Shown: positions 25,805 through 38,900 of the stretch, piece after piece | Numbering within the stretch: the first letter of the stretch is position 1 | Layout: the number at the start of each line of letters is the position of its first letter | Assembly (NCBI GenBank): GCA_963678705.1 | Contig: OY783206.1 | Span: 10,985,807-11,049,806 of the forward strand | Length of the DNA stretch: 64,000 nt | From: Panorpa germanica | Taxonomy: Eukaryota; Arthropoda; Insecta; Mecoptera; Panorpidae | Direction: 5' to 3' | Notes under the pieces: generated by a model | The model's database searches: none | What the model was told of the DNA's origin: nothing | Seen by the model: the letters and a program-made list of their open reading frames with translations, nothing else | Program-made: the position numbers and the translations under genes

Positions 25805-28800
25805 ATGACAGGAGGGTTCAAGAAAATTGCTAGCTGTAAGTAGAAATTTTGTGCTTTGTAACTTCAAAGCAGGAACCATTTTTCGTGTTCTTAATTATGT
25901 AGCAAACATGCAGTAAACGTACAAAGATTCATACGGCTTATTGCAGGCGTATTCATTGTATCAAACGTAGAAGGATAGGGAAAGCTACAGTTCTACTGTG
26001 ACAACAACTTATATCTCATATTCAAAAATTGCTTTTCGATCCGATCTCGTTGGCAATGACAACAAACGATAATGAAACCCGTATCTGTAGCTGTATACGT
26101 CCTGCCTCTGCTTCTCTTTCCTTCCGCGTTGAATATGATAAATCCAATGGGCCCATTGACCCCCCCCCCTGCCCCAAACAAGTCAAGCAGACCTGTGGAC
26201 CTGAACAAATGGATATTAATAAAAATAAGTGCTTCATTTAAGTTTTATGTTTGCAGGCCGCATTATTCCACATAAATGGTTTTTTACAATCATGGCATTT
26301 TCGGCAATCTTTAATTCATTTACCATGAGAAGTTGCTTAACAGTTGCTATAACATCGATGGTAGTTTTGGAAGTCAGTGATGAGTATGTTGTATATTTTG
26401 GCACTCTCAGTTTGATTATACAGAATAAATATTTTCTTTGGAAAATTAATTATTTTTTCTTCAGTGCTGAAGACGTAGACCCCAGTGCTTGTCAGTATAA
26501 GGCTAATGCAACGAAGACAACGGAAGTAGACAGTGAAGTAATGTCCTTATTGGTTATTTGCTGCAATATCGTTATAGTTCAAAAATTGTTGTAGATAATA
26601 GAGAGACGATAATTTACAAGTGTTTTTAAAATTATGGTTTCTTCTTGGGAAGTGCATTCTTTCTTAAGAACGTCTTTTCTTCTAGCTTTACTACTTTCAA
26701 CAGTCATTTTCGGTTTTTGTCTCCTTTTGCTTAGTGTCCTAACACCTCGGAAAGTTAAGAGCCCTAGTTAAAATGCCCAAGCGAATTGCATTTACTCAGC
26801 ACCAGTGAGATATTTCACCAAAAGCTTAACCAAATAAGGATTCTATCTAACTACTTCGGTTTGGTGTGAATTTCAACAAGGACGGTCATTTTATGGATGT
26901 TTGAACAAGAGCGGTCATTTTAAATTCATAGAAAAACGCAATATTTTCGTGAAAAGTGGTGATATTTTTATTTTAATCTAATCTAATCTTGAGGTTAGTA
27001 AAGAAACACAATATCTACCAAATGTCACCAAAATATTGCGTTTTTCTGTTGAACATCCATAAAATGAACGCTCTTGCTTTTAGGTAACTGTAACAATTTC
27101 CAACTTAAAACTACACATTTTGAGCTATAATGTAGTTGCAGTAAATTATAAATCAATTGAAAAATCAATCAAATCTTTAAAACTCCATAAAAATCCAACC
27201 AATACGATATTTATTTCAAATAGGGCCGCTATGCATGGTCACAATCACAACAAGGATTTGTGTTGGGTGCTTATTACATTGGATATGCTCTAACAAATAT
27301 TCCTGGCGCCATATTAGCCGACATATACGGTGCGAAAATAGTTCAAGCTGCTGGTGCTTTTATCTATGCTGGATTGACAGTTTTTACGCCACAAATAATA
27401 CAGTACGGCGGCGTTTATGCTCTATCAGCTGCTCGAATAGGGGAAGGATTAGCCGATGTAAGTTGTCAGACATTGCAGCAACAATAATTGTCCTTAAAAC
27501 GTGATATTACTATTTACTCATAGATGGCTAATTTTGAATGACTTTGTTTACATATCTATCTTGTTACCATATCTTTTCAGGGTGTTACATTCCCATGTAT
27601 AAATATAATGGTTTCCGACTGGATTCCGCCACATCAGAAAAGCTCTTTGGGAGCCATGATCTTCAGTGGGTGTCTTTTAGGAAGTGTAACTGGGAGCACA
27701 CTGTCAGGCTCAATCATTGCTACTTTTAATAATTGGGAATTAGTTTTTTATTTTTTTGGATCTATTACTTTCATCTGGTTTGTTCTCTGGGTATACACAA
27801 ATATATAGTAAAATAGTTATAGCACATAAGAAAAAACAAATAAATAATGGGCTTGTGTCCTCATTTTTTAGTGGTCGATGTTTCAATTGTTGACTGAAGC
27901 TGATGTTAATAAATGTGTATTGGCGTGTCTATTTTATTACATATCTAAATGTTGATGAAGATATAGTAATTAAAAATTTGAATTGTGGTTTTAGCGCTAG
28001 AATTGGTCGGCCATATTTGTATGACGTGAAATGCATTTTAACTTCAGTTATTTGCTGAGCTGTTGGTAGTCGAAATAATCAACTCAAGTCAAAGAATAAT
28101 AAGTTTTTATTTTATTTAACCCTGTCACGGCAGACATAATATTAGAATTTTATTATTCCTTGAAATAGCTATAAATAATATTTGATATTTTATATAATAA
28201 ATATAAATAGCAGAGATATAAATACATATAGCAGAGATTTATGAGCTGTAAGGTTGGTAACCTGTAAATTTGTCAGAGTTCTGTCAAGAATATATCTCTT
28301 TTACGCTGTATCGTATAAAAGAGATAGCAACTAGCGGTTGTGATGTCACATGCAATTAGAATTTTGTACAACGTTGAATCCCTTTAATAATTAAAGAGAC
28401 AAAATGACTATTTTAATTGTTAATATCTCTTGAAATATAAGGAGTTATTAAAAAATAATTGAACATTTGACGTTCTAGTAACCAAATATATATATAGGAC
28501 AATTTTATAGAAATTAAGGCATAGAACACAAGCCCATTACCTTTTAAACCAGGAACCGAAACCATCAATCATCTTGGCGCTGCTGCCCTAGTAGAGCCGC
28601 GAGCTCTTTTTTTCAGTCCTTCCAATTGGCCGCCTTTATCTTCCAATTTCTTACTCCTATCTTCTTTTGGTCGTCTTCCACTAGTTCTTTTCACTTCATC
28701 CGGGGTTTTCCTCACATTCTCAAACCCTCTAGATTCCCCTCCATAAGTTTCTTAGTGGTTTTGTTTCCGTCCATTCTTTCAATATGTACAAACTATTAGT

Positions 28801-31800
28801 AAGTAGTATTTTCTTACTAATATCAGTCACCATATACTATATATCTCTATATACTATATTAAGGTTACGACAACGAAATGAAATATTTCATAATGTTATA
28901 AAACATCATAACAAATAAATCAATTCGAAATCAAGGAGATATTTCTTTTTAAATATTTTGTATAATCAGTTACTAATTTTTTAATTATTAATTATTTAAC
29001 AGATGATGTTTATATACAACTCGCCATTTACTCATCCATATATCTCCGAAAAAGAAATGGAAGTTTACCGCTCAAATTTGGGTGAAGGGGACCCCGATGA
29101 AGAACCACCCCCCGTACCTTGGAAATCTATGTTTACATCGGTTCCTTTATGGGCCCTTCTTACAGCACAGGTATGTATTAGCAACAGTGCTTTTTGAATA
29201 TAAACTATTTTAGGCGAAAAGCACAGAGCCTCTATTGGTGCAGATCATTTCGTTATAAACATCATTATTTTAAAGTAGTTCATAATTTTCAAATTAAGGG
29301 GCCAAATTTGTTACTGCTTACCTGACGTCTGTTAACTTCTGACAATTTTTCAAATCCTTATAATTTACAAATTAGGCTACTTATGCCAGTTTCAAGGTAT
29401 GGGATCCATTTTGCTCTTTACTTAAGGTCTTCTGATAGTTTTGTGTAATCCTACATAGCTCAGTTTAGAAAATATAGACCTTTGAAAAATCGTGAGAAGT
29501 TAACAGACGTCAGGTAAGCAGTTACAAAATAGGGTCTTACGTCCCTATCGTTTCATTTTAATCGAAAATTATGCTGAAGAATAAAATGTAGTGATAAGTT
29601 GTAAGCGTGTAACTTGTAAAGTTTCAACGTATCAAATAAAATCTAGTAATTTCTTTTTAATTCTGCAGATTGGATCAATTTGGTTATTTTCTATTATCGG
29701 TTCAACTTTGGCCAAATATTTGAACGATGTTTTAAGATTTAGTGTTGCAGAAGTTGGGTAAAATGTTTGCTTTAATTTTTATTTATTGTAAGTTTTATAA
29801 AGTAATACAGACGGTCTCTGACGTCACAGTCTTTACTCTGGGTTACCATTCCTGTTCATGTGGATTAGCTCGTCCATCACAGGGTACGTGGTAGATATAT
29901 TTGTTGCTGAAGGAAAATTAACCACAACGTATGCAAGAAAAATCTGCGTTACCTCAGGTATTACAAAACGTTGCAAACTTTGACAGCTCTTATTTAAGGC
30001 CCTGTCATCCTATCTGACCAATTGAGACTAATAATTAGCAATCCTTTTAATTGCGTTTATTTTGGTACTAAACAATTAGAAACTTTTTGCGATATGTTAA
30101 AAAGGATGAAATCTTATTTCTGTTAGAATCAAGAACAACGAATGTAGGATTTGTGCGTTCGTAATCCGAGACATTGTACCCAAGTCGAGTCGATTTGTTC
30201 GTAACCCGAGGTATCACTGTATTAAATAATATAAATATTTCATTCAATTGATAATTTATCTTTATGCTCGCAAAACTCGAAAATTAGTCGGTCAATCGTC
30301 TTGAAATTTAGATATTACGTTGCATTTGAACACGCGCGTGTTTTCAAGAATCGAATTATATTTGCCTTTTATTAACTTTCTCATTCCTTTCATATCAAAC
30401 CGAGTCTCAGCGAATCGTGGCTGGATTTAGACTTTTTTTAAATACATAAATTTTCATCAGTAGGTAAACTGATCACATGAAATAAACGGCATTTTTTAGT
30501 GTCTTTATTAAACATATTTTATTTAAAAACTTTTATCAAACACAAATTTTAATACCGTATCCTGAAAAAGAAATCGGTAAAAAGATTTGGAAATTTTGTA
30601 TTTGTTCCATAAAGCCTTCTTAAACTATTGACGTGAATTAAAAATGGTTTAAAAGTAAGATTTAATCTCGCCTATAGGGCCATAAATTACGTCACACATA
30701 TTTCACGATTTTTTAACCCCCACGCTTTGTCAAACAATGCGTACCCGGTTCCGACATTTAAAAAAAAATTCTTTTACTTTTTGGTCTTAATATTATTTCT
30801 TTTAATCATACAAATCCAATGATTGCTTCCTCCATGTCACATCTTGTAACACTTTGAAGACTCCCTTCCTCCTGATTTCTAGGTGACGTAATTATTGCAT
30901 GGTCTCTTTGCCTACCGCGATGTTTGTCATCTGAAACAAAGTGGATGACTAACGGGGCCTTAATTACTAAAATATTAATCTCTCTAGTAGAAAAACCGTT
31001 CGGAAAACTTCACTTATTAATCATTTAATTCTAGCTTCTTTTCTTCCTGGAATTTTTATTTTAGTTGCTTCATATTGTGGCTGCCATCGAAATTATGCAG
31101 TAGTGTTTTTCTCAGTTGCGATGGGTATGTGGATGAATCAATCCATCATTATCCATTTATCATTATTTTTGGAAATATGATTTCTAGGTTTATATATTTT
31201 ATTTATTTCTTTAGGATGCATGGGCCCATATTTTCCAGGAATTAAAGTTAATCCGTTGGACCTTAGTCCTAATTATTCCGGATTGATAATGGCCATTATC
31301 AATGCCACTGGAGCAGTAATAAGCGTGATTACTCCTGTATTTGTAACATGGATGACCCCAAATGTTTGTTATTTTTGTTTGTTATACATAACATTTATAA
31401 AAGATTTAGATATACTTTCTGGGTGTGATTATTATCAGAATAAATTTGATTTTGTGCTCATAATCATCATAATCAAGTTATGTAGCAGCAGTGCTCCAAA
31501 ACACCATCATAACTGTCAACATTGTAGGAGGTTGTCAGAAATCCGAATAGACCGACGTCAAATAAACTAAATTACATATATTTATTGATGCCTAAATAAT
31601 ATTGATAAATAATTATATATTGAGCGTTAAACAGCACAACATTTTCTCATTTGGGATAAATAACTCCTATAGTTCATATAGTTCAGTAGGAAGACATCTC
31701 CAAAAATTAAGTTGTAAAAAAGCGACGAAAATTTTTCTGATTTATAATTTTGTTAAGTTGCGGAGAGCAGAATATTTAACCATTCCCGTTGAACACCCTG

Positions 31801-32020
31801 TTTATAATAAATAAACTTTCAGGCTACAATTCATGAGTGGCGAAATGTATTTTGGATAACATTTTTTATATTAATTTTCACTGGTTCAGTATTTTCAATA
31901 TTTGCTTCTGGGGAAATTCAAGATTGGAATTATGGAAAAAATTCTCATGAAGATTTCCAAGGACCTTCTACAGCACATAATAAAGATGATCAACAGAAAA
32001 TATATGTGGCTAGAACTTAA
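25805..32020 (+). CDS. SLC17-family MFS transporter, copy A (11 exons, 498 aa)
   Basis: Likely anion transporter of the SLC17 group (sialin, Na/phosphate cotransporter-like). I rebuilt it from splice sites: 25805-25835, 26257-26383, 26465-26537, 27224-27457, 27581-27790, 29003-29170, 29669-29757, 29830-29957, 31035-31124, 31215-31363, 31823-32020. All introns are GT-AG with phases 1,2,0,0,0,0,2,1,1,0. Visible: TM1 about 18-48; an acidic first loop with sequon NAT at 67-69; QGFVLGAYYIGYALTNIPGA (TM2); ARIGEGLADGVTFP at 147-160; VPWKSMFTSVPLWALLTAQ; VNPLDLSPNYSGLIMAI; and ASGEIQDWNYG near the C-terminus. These match family landmarks in order. R148, E151 and D155 have the spacing of sialin R168, E171 and E175, with Asp for the last Glu. 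The usual PPxER is PPHQK. The start was chosen because a 31-nt first exon with ATG and the correct phase exists in both copies. The substrate is unknown. Length is normal for the family. Confidence 0.9.
26880..27085. repeat. Hairpin repeat in intron 3 of transporter A
   Basis: The left arm (GGTCATTTTATGGATGTTTG ... GAAAAACGCAATATTTTCGT) and right arm (ACCAAAATATTGCGTTTTTC ... AACATCCATAAAATGAACG) are inverted copies around a short AT-rich centre. One arm recurs at 150-232, so this is a dispersed inverted-repeat element and not part of the gene. Confidence 0.6.
27847..28537 (+). mobile_element. TA-flanked inverted-repeat element (family B), in intron 5 of transporter A
   Basis: A 691-bp element starts ATGGGCTTGTGTCCTCATTT and ends AAGCCCAT, an inverted repeat of about 10-15 bp, with TA on both sides (27845-27846 and 28538-28539). 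It aligns along its length with 41793-42422, and its right part with 14050-14190. There is no coding frame. TA duplication and short inverted ends point to a non-autonomous Tc1/mariner-type element. Confidence 0.8.
28565..28790 (-). mobile_element. Non-LTR RT C-terminal remnant in intron 5 of transporter A
   Basis: The minus strand reads VHIERMDGNKTTKKLMEGNL, EGLRM, GKPRMK, then ELVEDDQKKIGVRNWKIKAA. This matches the well-known GHVxRMxxxRxPKK...GRPRxRW...NWxxxAxDR signature at the end of RTE-type and related reverse transcriptases. Two stops interrupt it. It lies between the family B element and exon 6. Confidence 0.7.
29298..29536. mobile_element. Inverted-repeat element in intron 6 of transporter A
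   Basis: A 239-bp element whose ends are inverted copies of about 45 bp with few mismatches. The left end includes TTGTTACTGCTTACCTGACG and TCTGTTAACTTCTGAC. The right end includes GTTAACAGACGTCAGGTAAG and CAGTTACAAAA. Flanks are TTAA on the left and TTAC on the right, so a TTAA-type target is possible. The interior does not code. Confidence 0.7.
29990..30110 (+). repeat. Dispersed repeat family H, copy 2
   Basis: AAGGCCCTGTCATCCTATCT then GACCAATTGAGAC and TTTGGTACTAAACAATTAGA align with 18425-18545. It lies in intron 8 of transporter A. Confidence 0.4.
30245..30440 (-). repeat. Dispersed repeat family D, copy 2
   Basis: The minus strand reads TTTGATATGAAAGGAATGAG then TTCTTGAAAACACGCGCGTG, the same order as the 23.9-kb copy on the plus strand. 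Intron 8 of transporter A. Confidence 0.5.
30677..30905. mobile_element. GGGGCCAT...ACGTCACAC inverted-repeat element (family E), copy 1
   Basis: It starts GGGCCATAAATTACGTCACA and ends TAGGTGACGTAATTATTGCA, inverted ends shared with 45547-45994. The ends GGGGCCATCCATAAATTACG and the ACGTCACAC motif are familiar from short non-autonomous elements in many insects. It lies in intron 8 of transporter A and is shorter than copy 2, with interior deletions. Confidence 0.65.
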
Positions 32021-32936
32021 AGAACTATTTTAAATATATATTTGCATAATATTTGTAAATCTATTTAGAAATAAACGCTTAAGCAATACCGAAGGTTGGT
32101 TCACTTATTTAAAAGAATATCTGAAAAAAACGAAGCAGTAGATTAGTGTATTGATAAACATTAAAGTACAAACTTCGTGATAATGCAAAACACTCTACTG
32201 AAAAATTCAAAAGCGCAAGTAATCGGTTGCAATGTGAGAACAGCATTAGAAATATATCTAGCAAAACAAATAACGGCTTATTTTGAAAGCTTTTACTTAT
32301 TATTTTCAAGAACACAAACTTTCAAATGCTACTTATCATATACACAAACCATACACATACATCTAATAGTAAAGGTACAAACCCATTATATTCGATGTAG
32401 ATATTTATATTATATAAAGTACCTATGTCAAACACTAGATGGAATTTCTTCATTAAATCTTTTATTAATATTTAAGTTATTGGGTCTTTTGTTTTATGAA
32501 TACTATGATTTTCAAAATATTATGTCAAAATTAAACAATATTAGCAATTAAACATCTTAGCAAAATTTTTAGTTTTATAATATTATATTACTTTTAATAT
32601 TTATAAAAAAAAATCATTTATTTATCTAAATTCAGAACATTTTCAAGTTTTTAAAATATGTATTAACTAGGAACGTGTAAATAAAGTTTAGTTCGATCAA
32701 AGATATTGTCATAGATACAGTAGATTTTTAAAGGAACGTACAGATCTGCAGAATCTCTTGCAGGCTGTAAAGTGAATAGTGAAGTACAATTTATAATTTA
32801 AAATTCTTGAGAGCTAAAAATGATAACTACAGTGATTCCATATTCATAATTAATAATAGTAAAAAAATTAAAATTAGTAAAATGATTATTTGGAAATATT
32901 ACGTAGAGCAAGAAATAAACAAAATATCTCCAAAAG
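32021..32936. promoter_or_regulatory. 3' UTR of transporter A and upstream region of transporter B
   Basis: The first likely polyadenylation signal for copy A is AATAAA at 32070-32075, 50 bp after the stop. The remaining 860 bp to the copy B start must hold its promoter; no core promoter element was convincing. A 124-codon ORF (32177-32551) has no motif and is treated as chance. Confidence 0.4.
32070..32075 (+). terminator. Polyadenylation signal, transporter A
   Basis: Canonical AATAAA 50 bp downstream of the stop codon at 32018-32020. Confidence 0.6.
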
Positions 32937-35900
32937 ATGATGCAATTTTACAAATCGGTTGCAACAAGTAAGTTTAAAGACCATTTTCTCGATCAAGTAT
33001 GAAATTGTTAGAAAAGTTGAATATTCACAAATTCTCCACCTCTTTGATTATCAAAACTATTCTTCCTTTGGACATTCAATCATTAACGTTGTTTAACGCA
33101 AATAAGTAGAACACATAAGAAAAAAATTAAGGCATAAATTGTCGTTCCTTAAAAAAGGACGGCTGGTAACCTTTGCTTTCAATTTGCTTTGATGTTAATT
33201 TTATTTCAGCTGATATTATTAACAAGAAATTCTTTTTTGCACTCATGGCATTTACCGGCATACTCAATTCGTACGCCATGAGAAGTTGTATCACTGTAGC
33301 TCTTACCTCAATGACGATTCTGCAAGTAATTGAGTAAGTAATTATCATATTTTCGGTAAATATGTTAACGTAATATTTACGTAACATTTATCTCTGTATA
33401 TAATTTCTATTCGATAACTTTGACTGAACTTCTATGCTGGTTGCTGAACTCATACTTTAGTGAACCGAAGCAAGTAGCCTTAAAAATGGATGGCGCTGAA
33501 GCGTTATCTCACTCACGCTTATGTGCACGGATAATGCTCTCTGGCTCACACTCATAGCAGAATTAAAATTGGGTCTAGAGGATGTTTACCACTTAGGATA
33601 GGTCAGTCCTCCTGTAAAACGTTTTAAAATAGTTGGGTCGCTAACAAATTAAAAAATGGACCATCAGACTATAAGTGAGTTTAAGTAATTTTTCTGTCAG
33701 CTTTAAAGCGTCTTCAAGGTAATACTGCCGACTGGGATATTGCTGACGTGTCATTGCCGGAATATTGTCTTCCATATACGTAAAAATCAGCCATTAGAAT
33801 TTAAGTGAGATGAGTAGCGTTTTTACGTACCTCGATTATTTGATACCTGGAAAATGACTGCGTGGTCAAGCTAGCAGGTAGCCATACGATCATTGTACAT
33901 ACTATCACTACTCAATCTTACACATTTTGTTCATCAGAAAATAAGTGATGTCTGGTGGCCCTGGGATCTTGTTCTATTATAACTCGTTTATAACTATTAT
34001 AAAACCAGAATGAGTAGAAGGGTCGGGGTGATGTGTGCTGAAGGGCCTGGTCGTGAGACTGTCTGGATCTGACTTTTTTAATCTGTGGGCCCACATTCCC
34101 GCTAAATAATGCAAACTTTCCATAACTTTTTTTTTATTAACGGGTGAAAACATATTATGAATTCCTTCCTAAAAATCGAAATACTAAAATAAAATTGACT
34201 CTTTATAAAAATTATTCATTCTGAAATATATTTTTTTTGTGGCACGTACCCCCTTTTGTGATGCGGGCTCTATTTCTTAAAAGCGGCAATGGTAGCATTA
34301 ATAGTATTACTGATTAGAGCGTAAATTTTTGGTTTGTAAGAATTTTAAGAATTTAAAATAACAACACTAAAGAAAAATCATCGCAATCAGAGTAGAATTA
34401 ATTGGTTCCATAATAAAGGTCACTTTTTACTCCACTAGTTGGCGCAAAAGTTAGGTATGACTATTTAAAGAGAATCGTTCGCCCGAAGAGTACGATTTTA
34501 TTACTATGTCAACTAACTTTTGCTGTGACTATAACTTCAGCAACCAGTTATATGACATTTATCGGTGAAGTCGGCGGCTTATAATTAAAATTTAATAGAA
34601 TCAATTATTAGAGAAGACGATGAAGATTCAAATGCTTGCGTCTACGAAGACTATAGGATCGAACGCAGTGACAATGTTGGTGACAGTGTGAGTCAAAAGA
34701 TAGTGAACTAAATATAAATAGTACTCTTCTTTTTAGTCTGGTAATATTATTATTTCACTTCAGAAAAGGTATAATTGGAGTCAAGAAACACAAGGTATTA
34801 TTATAGGATCTTATTATATTGGCTACGCAGTTAGTAATGTACCTGGAGCAATATTGGCTGACAGATATGGAGGCAAAATTGTTCAAGCTACTGGGTTTTT
34901 TATTTTAACGACATTTACAATATTGACGCCCTTTTTAGTCAAATTTGGAGAAGCTAACGCCTTAGTTGGCGCACGAATTTTAGAAGGACTTGGGGATGTA
35001 AGTGAAATTATGTTAAAAGAGTTTTGAAATATAAATAATATGTAATTTAGAACACGAACCTTATATTATAGTTTAGTCAAGATCTTAACCATTAATTTGT
35101 TCTCAAACTGGTAAACTGTTATACTACCACTATCCTCCTTTAATGAATATCTAATTGTAAGAAGTATTAAAAATTAAAGAAGCTGAAGAAAAATTTACTG
35201 TTTATAACTACTACCTTTTAGTTTAGTCAGGATCATAACCATTTTCTATTATTTTACCAATAGATGTCACCGCTAACAATATCTTTTTTATTTTAACCTA
35301 GAATGTTTGACTGAAACTAGTTTTATTTTACAGGGAGTTACATTCCCTTCCATCAGTATAATGATAGCAGATTGGATTCCTCCTCACCAGATAAGTACTC
35401 TTGGTTCCATGATATTTAGTGGTATGCTTCTTGGGAGCTCGTTTGGACAGGCTATTGCAGGTTTCATTATTGGTCTCACCAATGACTGGACAATCGCCTT
35501 CTATTTATTCGGAATTATATCCTATACTTGGCTCACACTTTGGGTATTACATATTTAATCTATTATAAAGGGTGAACCTTAAAATGTATACACATTTCTT
35601 AGATGTTGTGCGATAACTTTTCAGTACTTTTTCTTGATTGGTAAATCCCTTGATTGGTTCTGCCTGAAATTATTTTTATACTTCTGATTCATTTTCATAC
35701 TTACATTTTAAAATAAATTTTCTATTTCAAAAGTTAATTTTGGTCCATTCATTATTTTCAATTAACTATACCGCGTAAAAATAGAAAACTACGAAAGTTA
35801 TGACTAGTTAAAAAGTGTGTTTTTTTCGAACACCTTGTATTTAAAAACGCTGGTGTTCAATGTATATTTTTTCTAACGTTGATACAACTTCGAAATGTTA

Positions 35901-38900
35901 TGTTCTAAATTCAGGTGCTGTTCATTTTTAATACTCCAAGCACCCATCCCTTTATATCTACGGTGGAAAAGGAATGGCTCGAAGAGAAAATGGGAGATTA
36001 TGAGCGGGGGGATGATATTCCAGAAGTACCATGGGGTTCTATATTTGGATCTGTCTCAGTCTGGTCTTTATTGATTGCACAGGTTTGACACATTAGTTAT
36101 TACGTTAAACAATAAATTGAAATAGAACTAGACTTCTTAATGATTCCACAGCGAGATCAAAATTAACTCAAGTTCGTCTTGTGAATTTATTGCGAACTTT
36201 AAACGAATTCAATTTCATTTAACTTTTTTAATTTTATTTTCTCTTAAATTTAATTTATTTTTGTTTGAAATGATCTTTCTTTTTATAGCTACCACGCAAA
36301 ATCAATTATATCTAGTTACAATTGTTCCGATTGAATCCGAATCCCTCCAAATGATGATTCTCTGAATGACATTATTATTAGTTGCTTATTTTAAGAACAT
36401 TAACTAATTAAACTTTTAGGCTGGTGTTTCCATTTTATTATCCGTTGCTGGTTTGTGTTTGCCCAAATATCTAAGTGACATTTTAAGATTTAGTGTTTCA
36501 GAAGTTGGGTAGTTATTGAATTATATATAAAAAAAACAGTGTCGGACTGAAAATATGAAAGTTCTGAAAAAGCAAGTGAGTGTTCTATTCGCACCATGAA
36601 TAATACACCACGGATCCAAAAACGTGAACTTAATTTATTAATCAGTGCTTAAAGAAGAATTAGTATATTTTTCCAGTCAGTCTGTCATTGTTATTATTTG
36701 AAATGGTTAATTTTAATTGGTATTTTAAAGTTAAAGTTTTAATATTTCAGGTTTTATTCTGCTATGCCTTATTTGGCTATGTGGGTAGGAGCATTAATTT
36801 TTGCTCATATAGTTAACACATATATTATCGCTGGAATGATTACTGTTACAACAGCCCGAAAATGGTGCAACACTACCGGTAAATATAATTTATACATCAA
36901 TCGTCCCGTTCATTAGTGAGACACGTTCAGAATTCTTTCGAATTGAAAGCATTCCAGCGGAATTCAACAAGTTTTACTTGGTCGCATTTATGAGTTATTT
37001 GAGTATTGAATCAGATACACTTTTCCATATAACAGCATACTGAAATCAAATTTCGATTGTTTAGAGATGTCTCACTAATCAAATTGTATATTTGTTATTT
37101 TTTTAATTTTCCATTTTCCGTGAATGGTCAAGTATCTTACATTTGATGAAGAAATAAAAGACGTAATTAAATCACTATAAATTTAAGAGCGACCGTTAAT
37201 TTTTAAACTAAAAAACCATTTATAAATTTATAAGAGCGATCTTAAAACAACGAAGAGTATATTCAAAAGAATCGTATTTAGAGTCGAATTTATGAAAGTT
37301 TCCAAAATAAAGCCATTAATTCCATATTAAATTACAAGTTTTTTAATATTCTCAGGTACATTTCTTCCAGCAATATTTATTATAATGGCATCATATTTTC
37401 GTTGCAATAGACGATGCGTAGTTCTATCATTTACTGCAGCTTTGGGTAACTATAAAGTTTAGAATTATTCTTGGAAAATGTTGATCCACATTAATTCAAT
37501 TGCAATCTTGTCTTTAGGTACCATGGGGGCATATTTTCCGGGAATTTTGGTGAACCCTATTGACCTTAGCCCTAATTATGCTGGTTATATAATGGCGCTC
37601 ATGAATGTCGTCAGTGCAGGAATAAGTGCTGGGACTCCCTATGTTATTGGATTATTAGTTCCCAATGTTGGTATATTATTTTTTCTATTAAAACTTCGTA
37701 ATAATTAGCGTTCAAATGTTGATAACATGCCCTCAGATATAGAAGTACAATAGCTTCCCTTTACTACTTGTTGGCCTTCGTACAGTTAGAAGTTGTGACA
37801 AATATATAATTATTTGTTACAAATATGCCGTCATTTGTATTGAAACAGTGCAAAAGTTATTCATGGCATATTTCTAAGAAAGTTTCCTGGTAATGCTAAG
37901 CTTTTACAAGCGATGCTTCTATCTATTTTATCTATCCAAATGGTAGTTGACGTCTTGTTCTGTAGAATCTCTGTTTTCCGAGCGAAACTTTGAGCCTAGG
38001 AAAGAGTAAAAAGACGATAGAATGTCAAAAGACTAGTTCAGAGGTAATTCAATTAACGAATTGGTCACTAACACAACTCGGTTTCCATTTCATAAATGTT
38101 TGCCATATTCGCCGATGACTTCTTTTGAGAATCCCACAGCTTCTGCTGTCCTTCTAACCTTAATTCAACGTTCCTCTAGCACCATTTGAAGATTTTCCTC
38201 AAATGGTATCAGTAGTGGTTGCTGTTCTTGGCCTCCTGAACGTTCATAATCAGCAAAGCTGGTACGATCATGTTTAAATTCTGTTATCATGTCAAAATTT
38301 TTTGGTGGAAGGACAGAGTCCCCATAAGCAACCATATCAGCTTTAAATAGCGCAGAACAAGACTTTAATTACGGCTCAATATTAGATTTTTCCAACTTCA
38401 CAGAAACACTAACATCAGCTGTCACAAGTGACTGTTAAGCAATACCAACTTCATAAGTGGGTGAGAGAAATGCTTATCATTTATGTATTTTAGGCTTCAA
38501 TCTTGGAATGGCGATTTGTTTTTTGGATAACTTTCTTCATTGCGATTACCACGGGCTGCGTCTATTTAATATTCGGTTCTGCAGAGGTGAAACAATGGAA
38601 TTTTGGTAAAATTACAGAGTCACAAGAATTTTTACCTAAATTACATTATGATAATAATGGAGTGCATCTAGAGGCTGACAATAAATATAAGGACTCAGTT
38701 AAATTTGATAGCAATGTTAAGATAATTGCATCTAGTAATCGAGAACGTGTATCAATTGTTTCATCGATATCATCGGAATATGCAGACTATAGTATGGTTG
38801 AAATACAAAATAAAGAAGATTCTGGACATGAAATAGTGGCCACGCCAGCTAAAAGAGCTATACGTGTGTCTGATAATTTTAGTGATATTGAAGTAGTAGA

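Noticed and set aside
32177-32551. 124-codon ORF between the two transporter genes
   Set aside because: Composition follows the AT-rich background, no motif, and it lies where a 3' UTR and promoter are expected.
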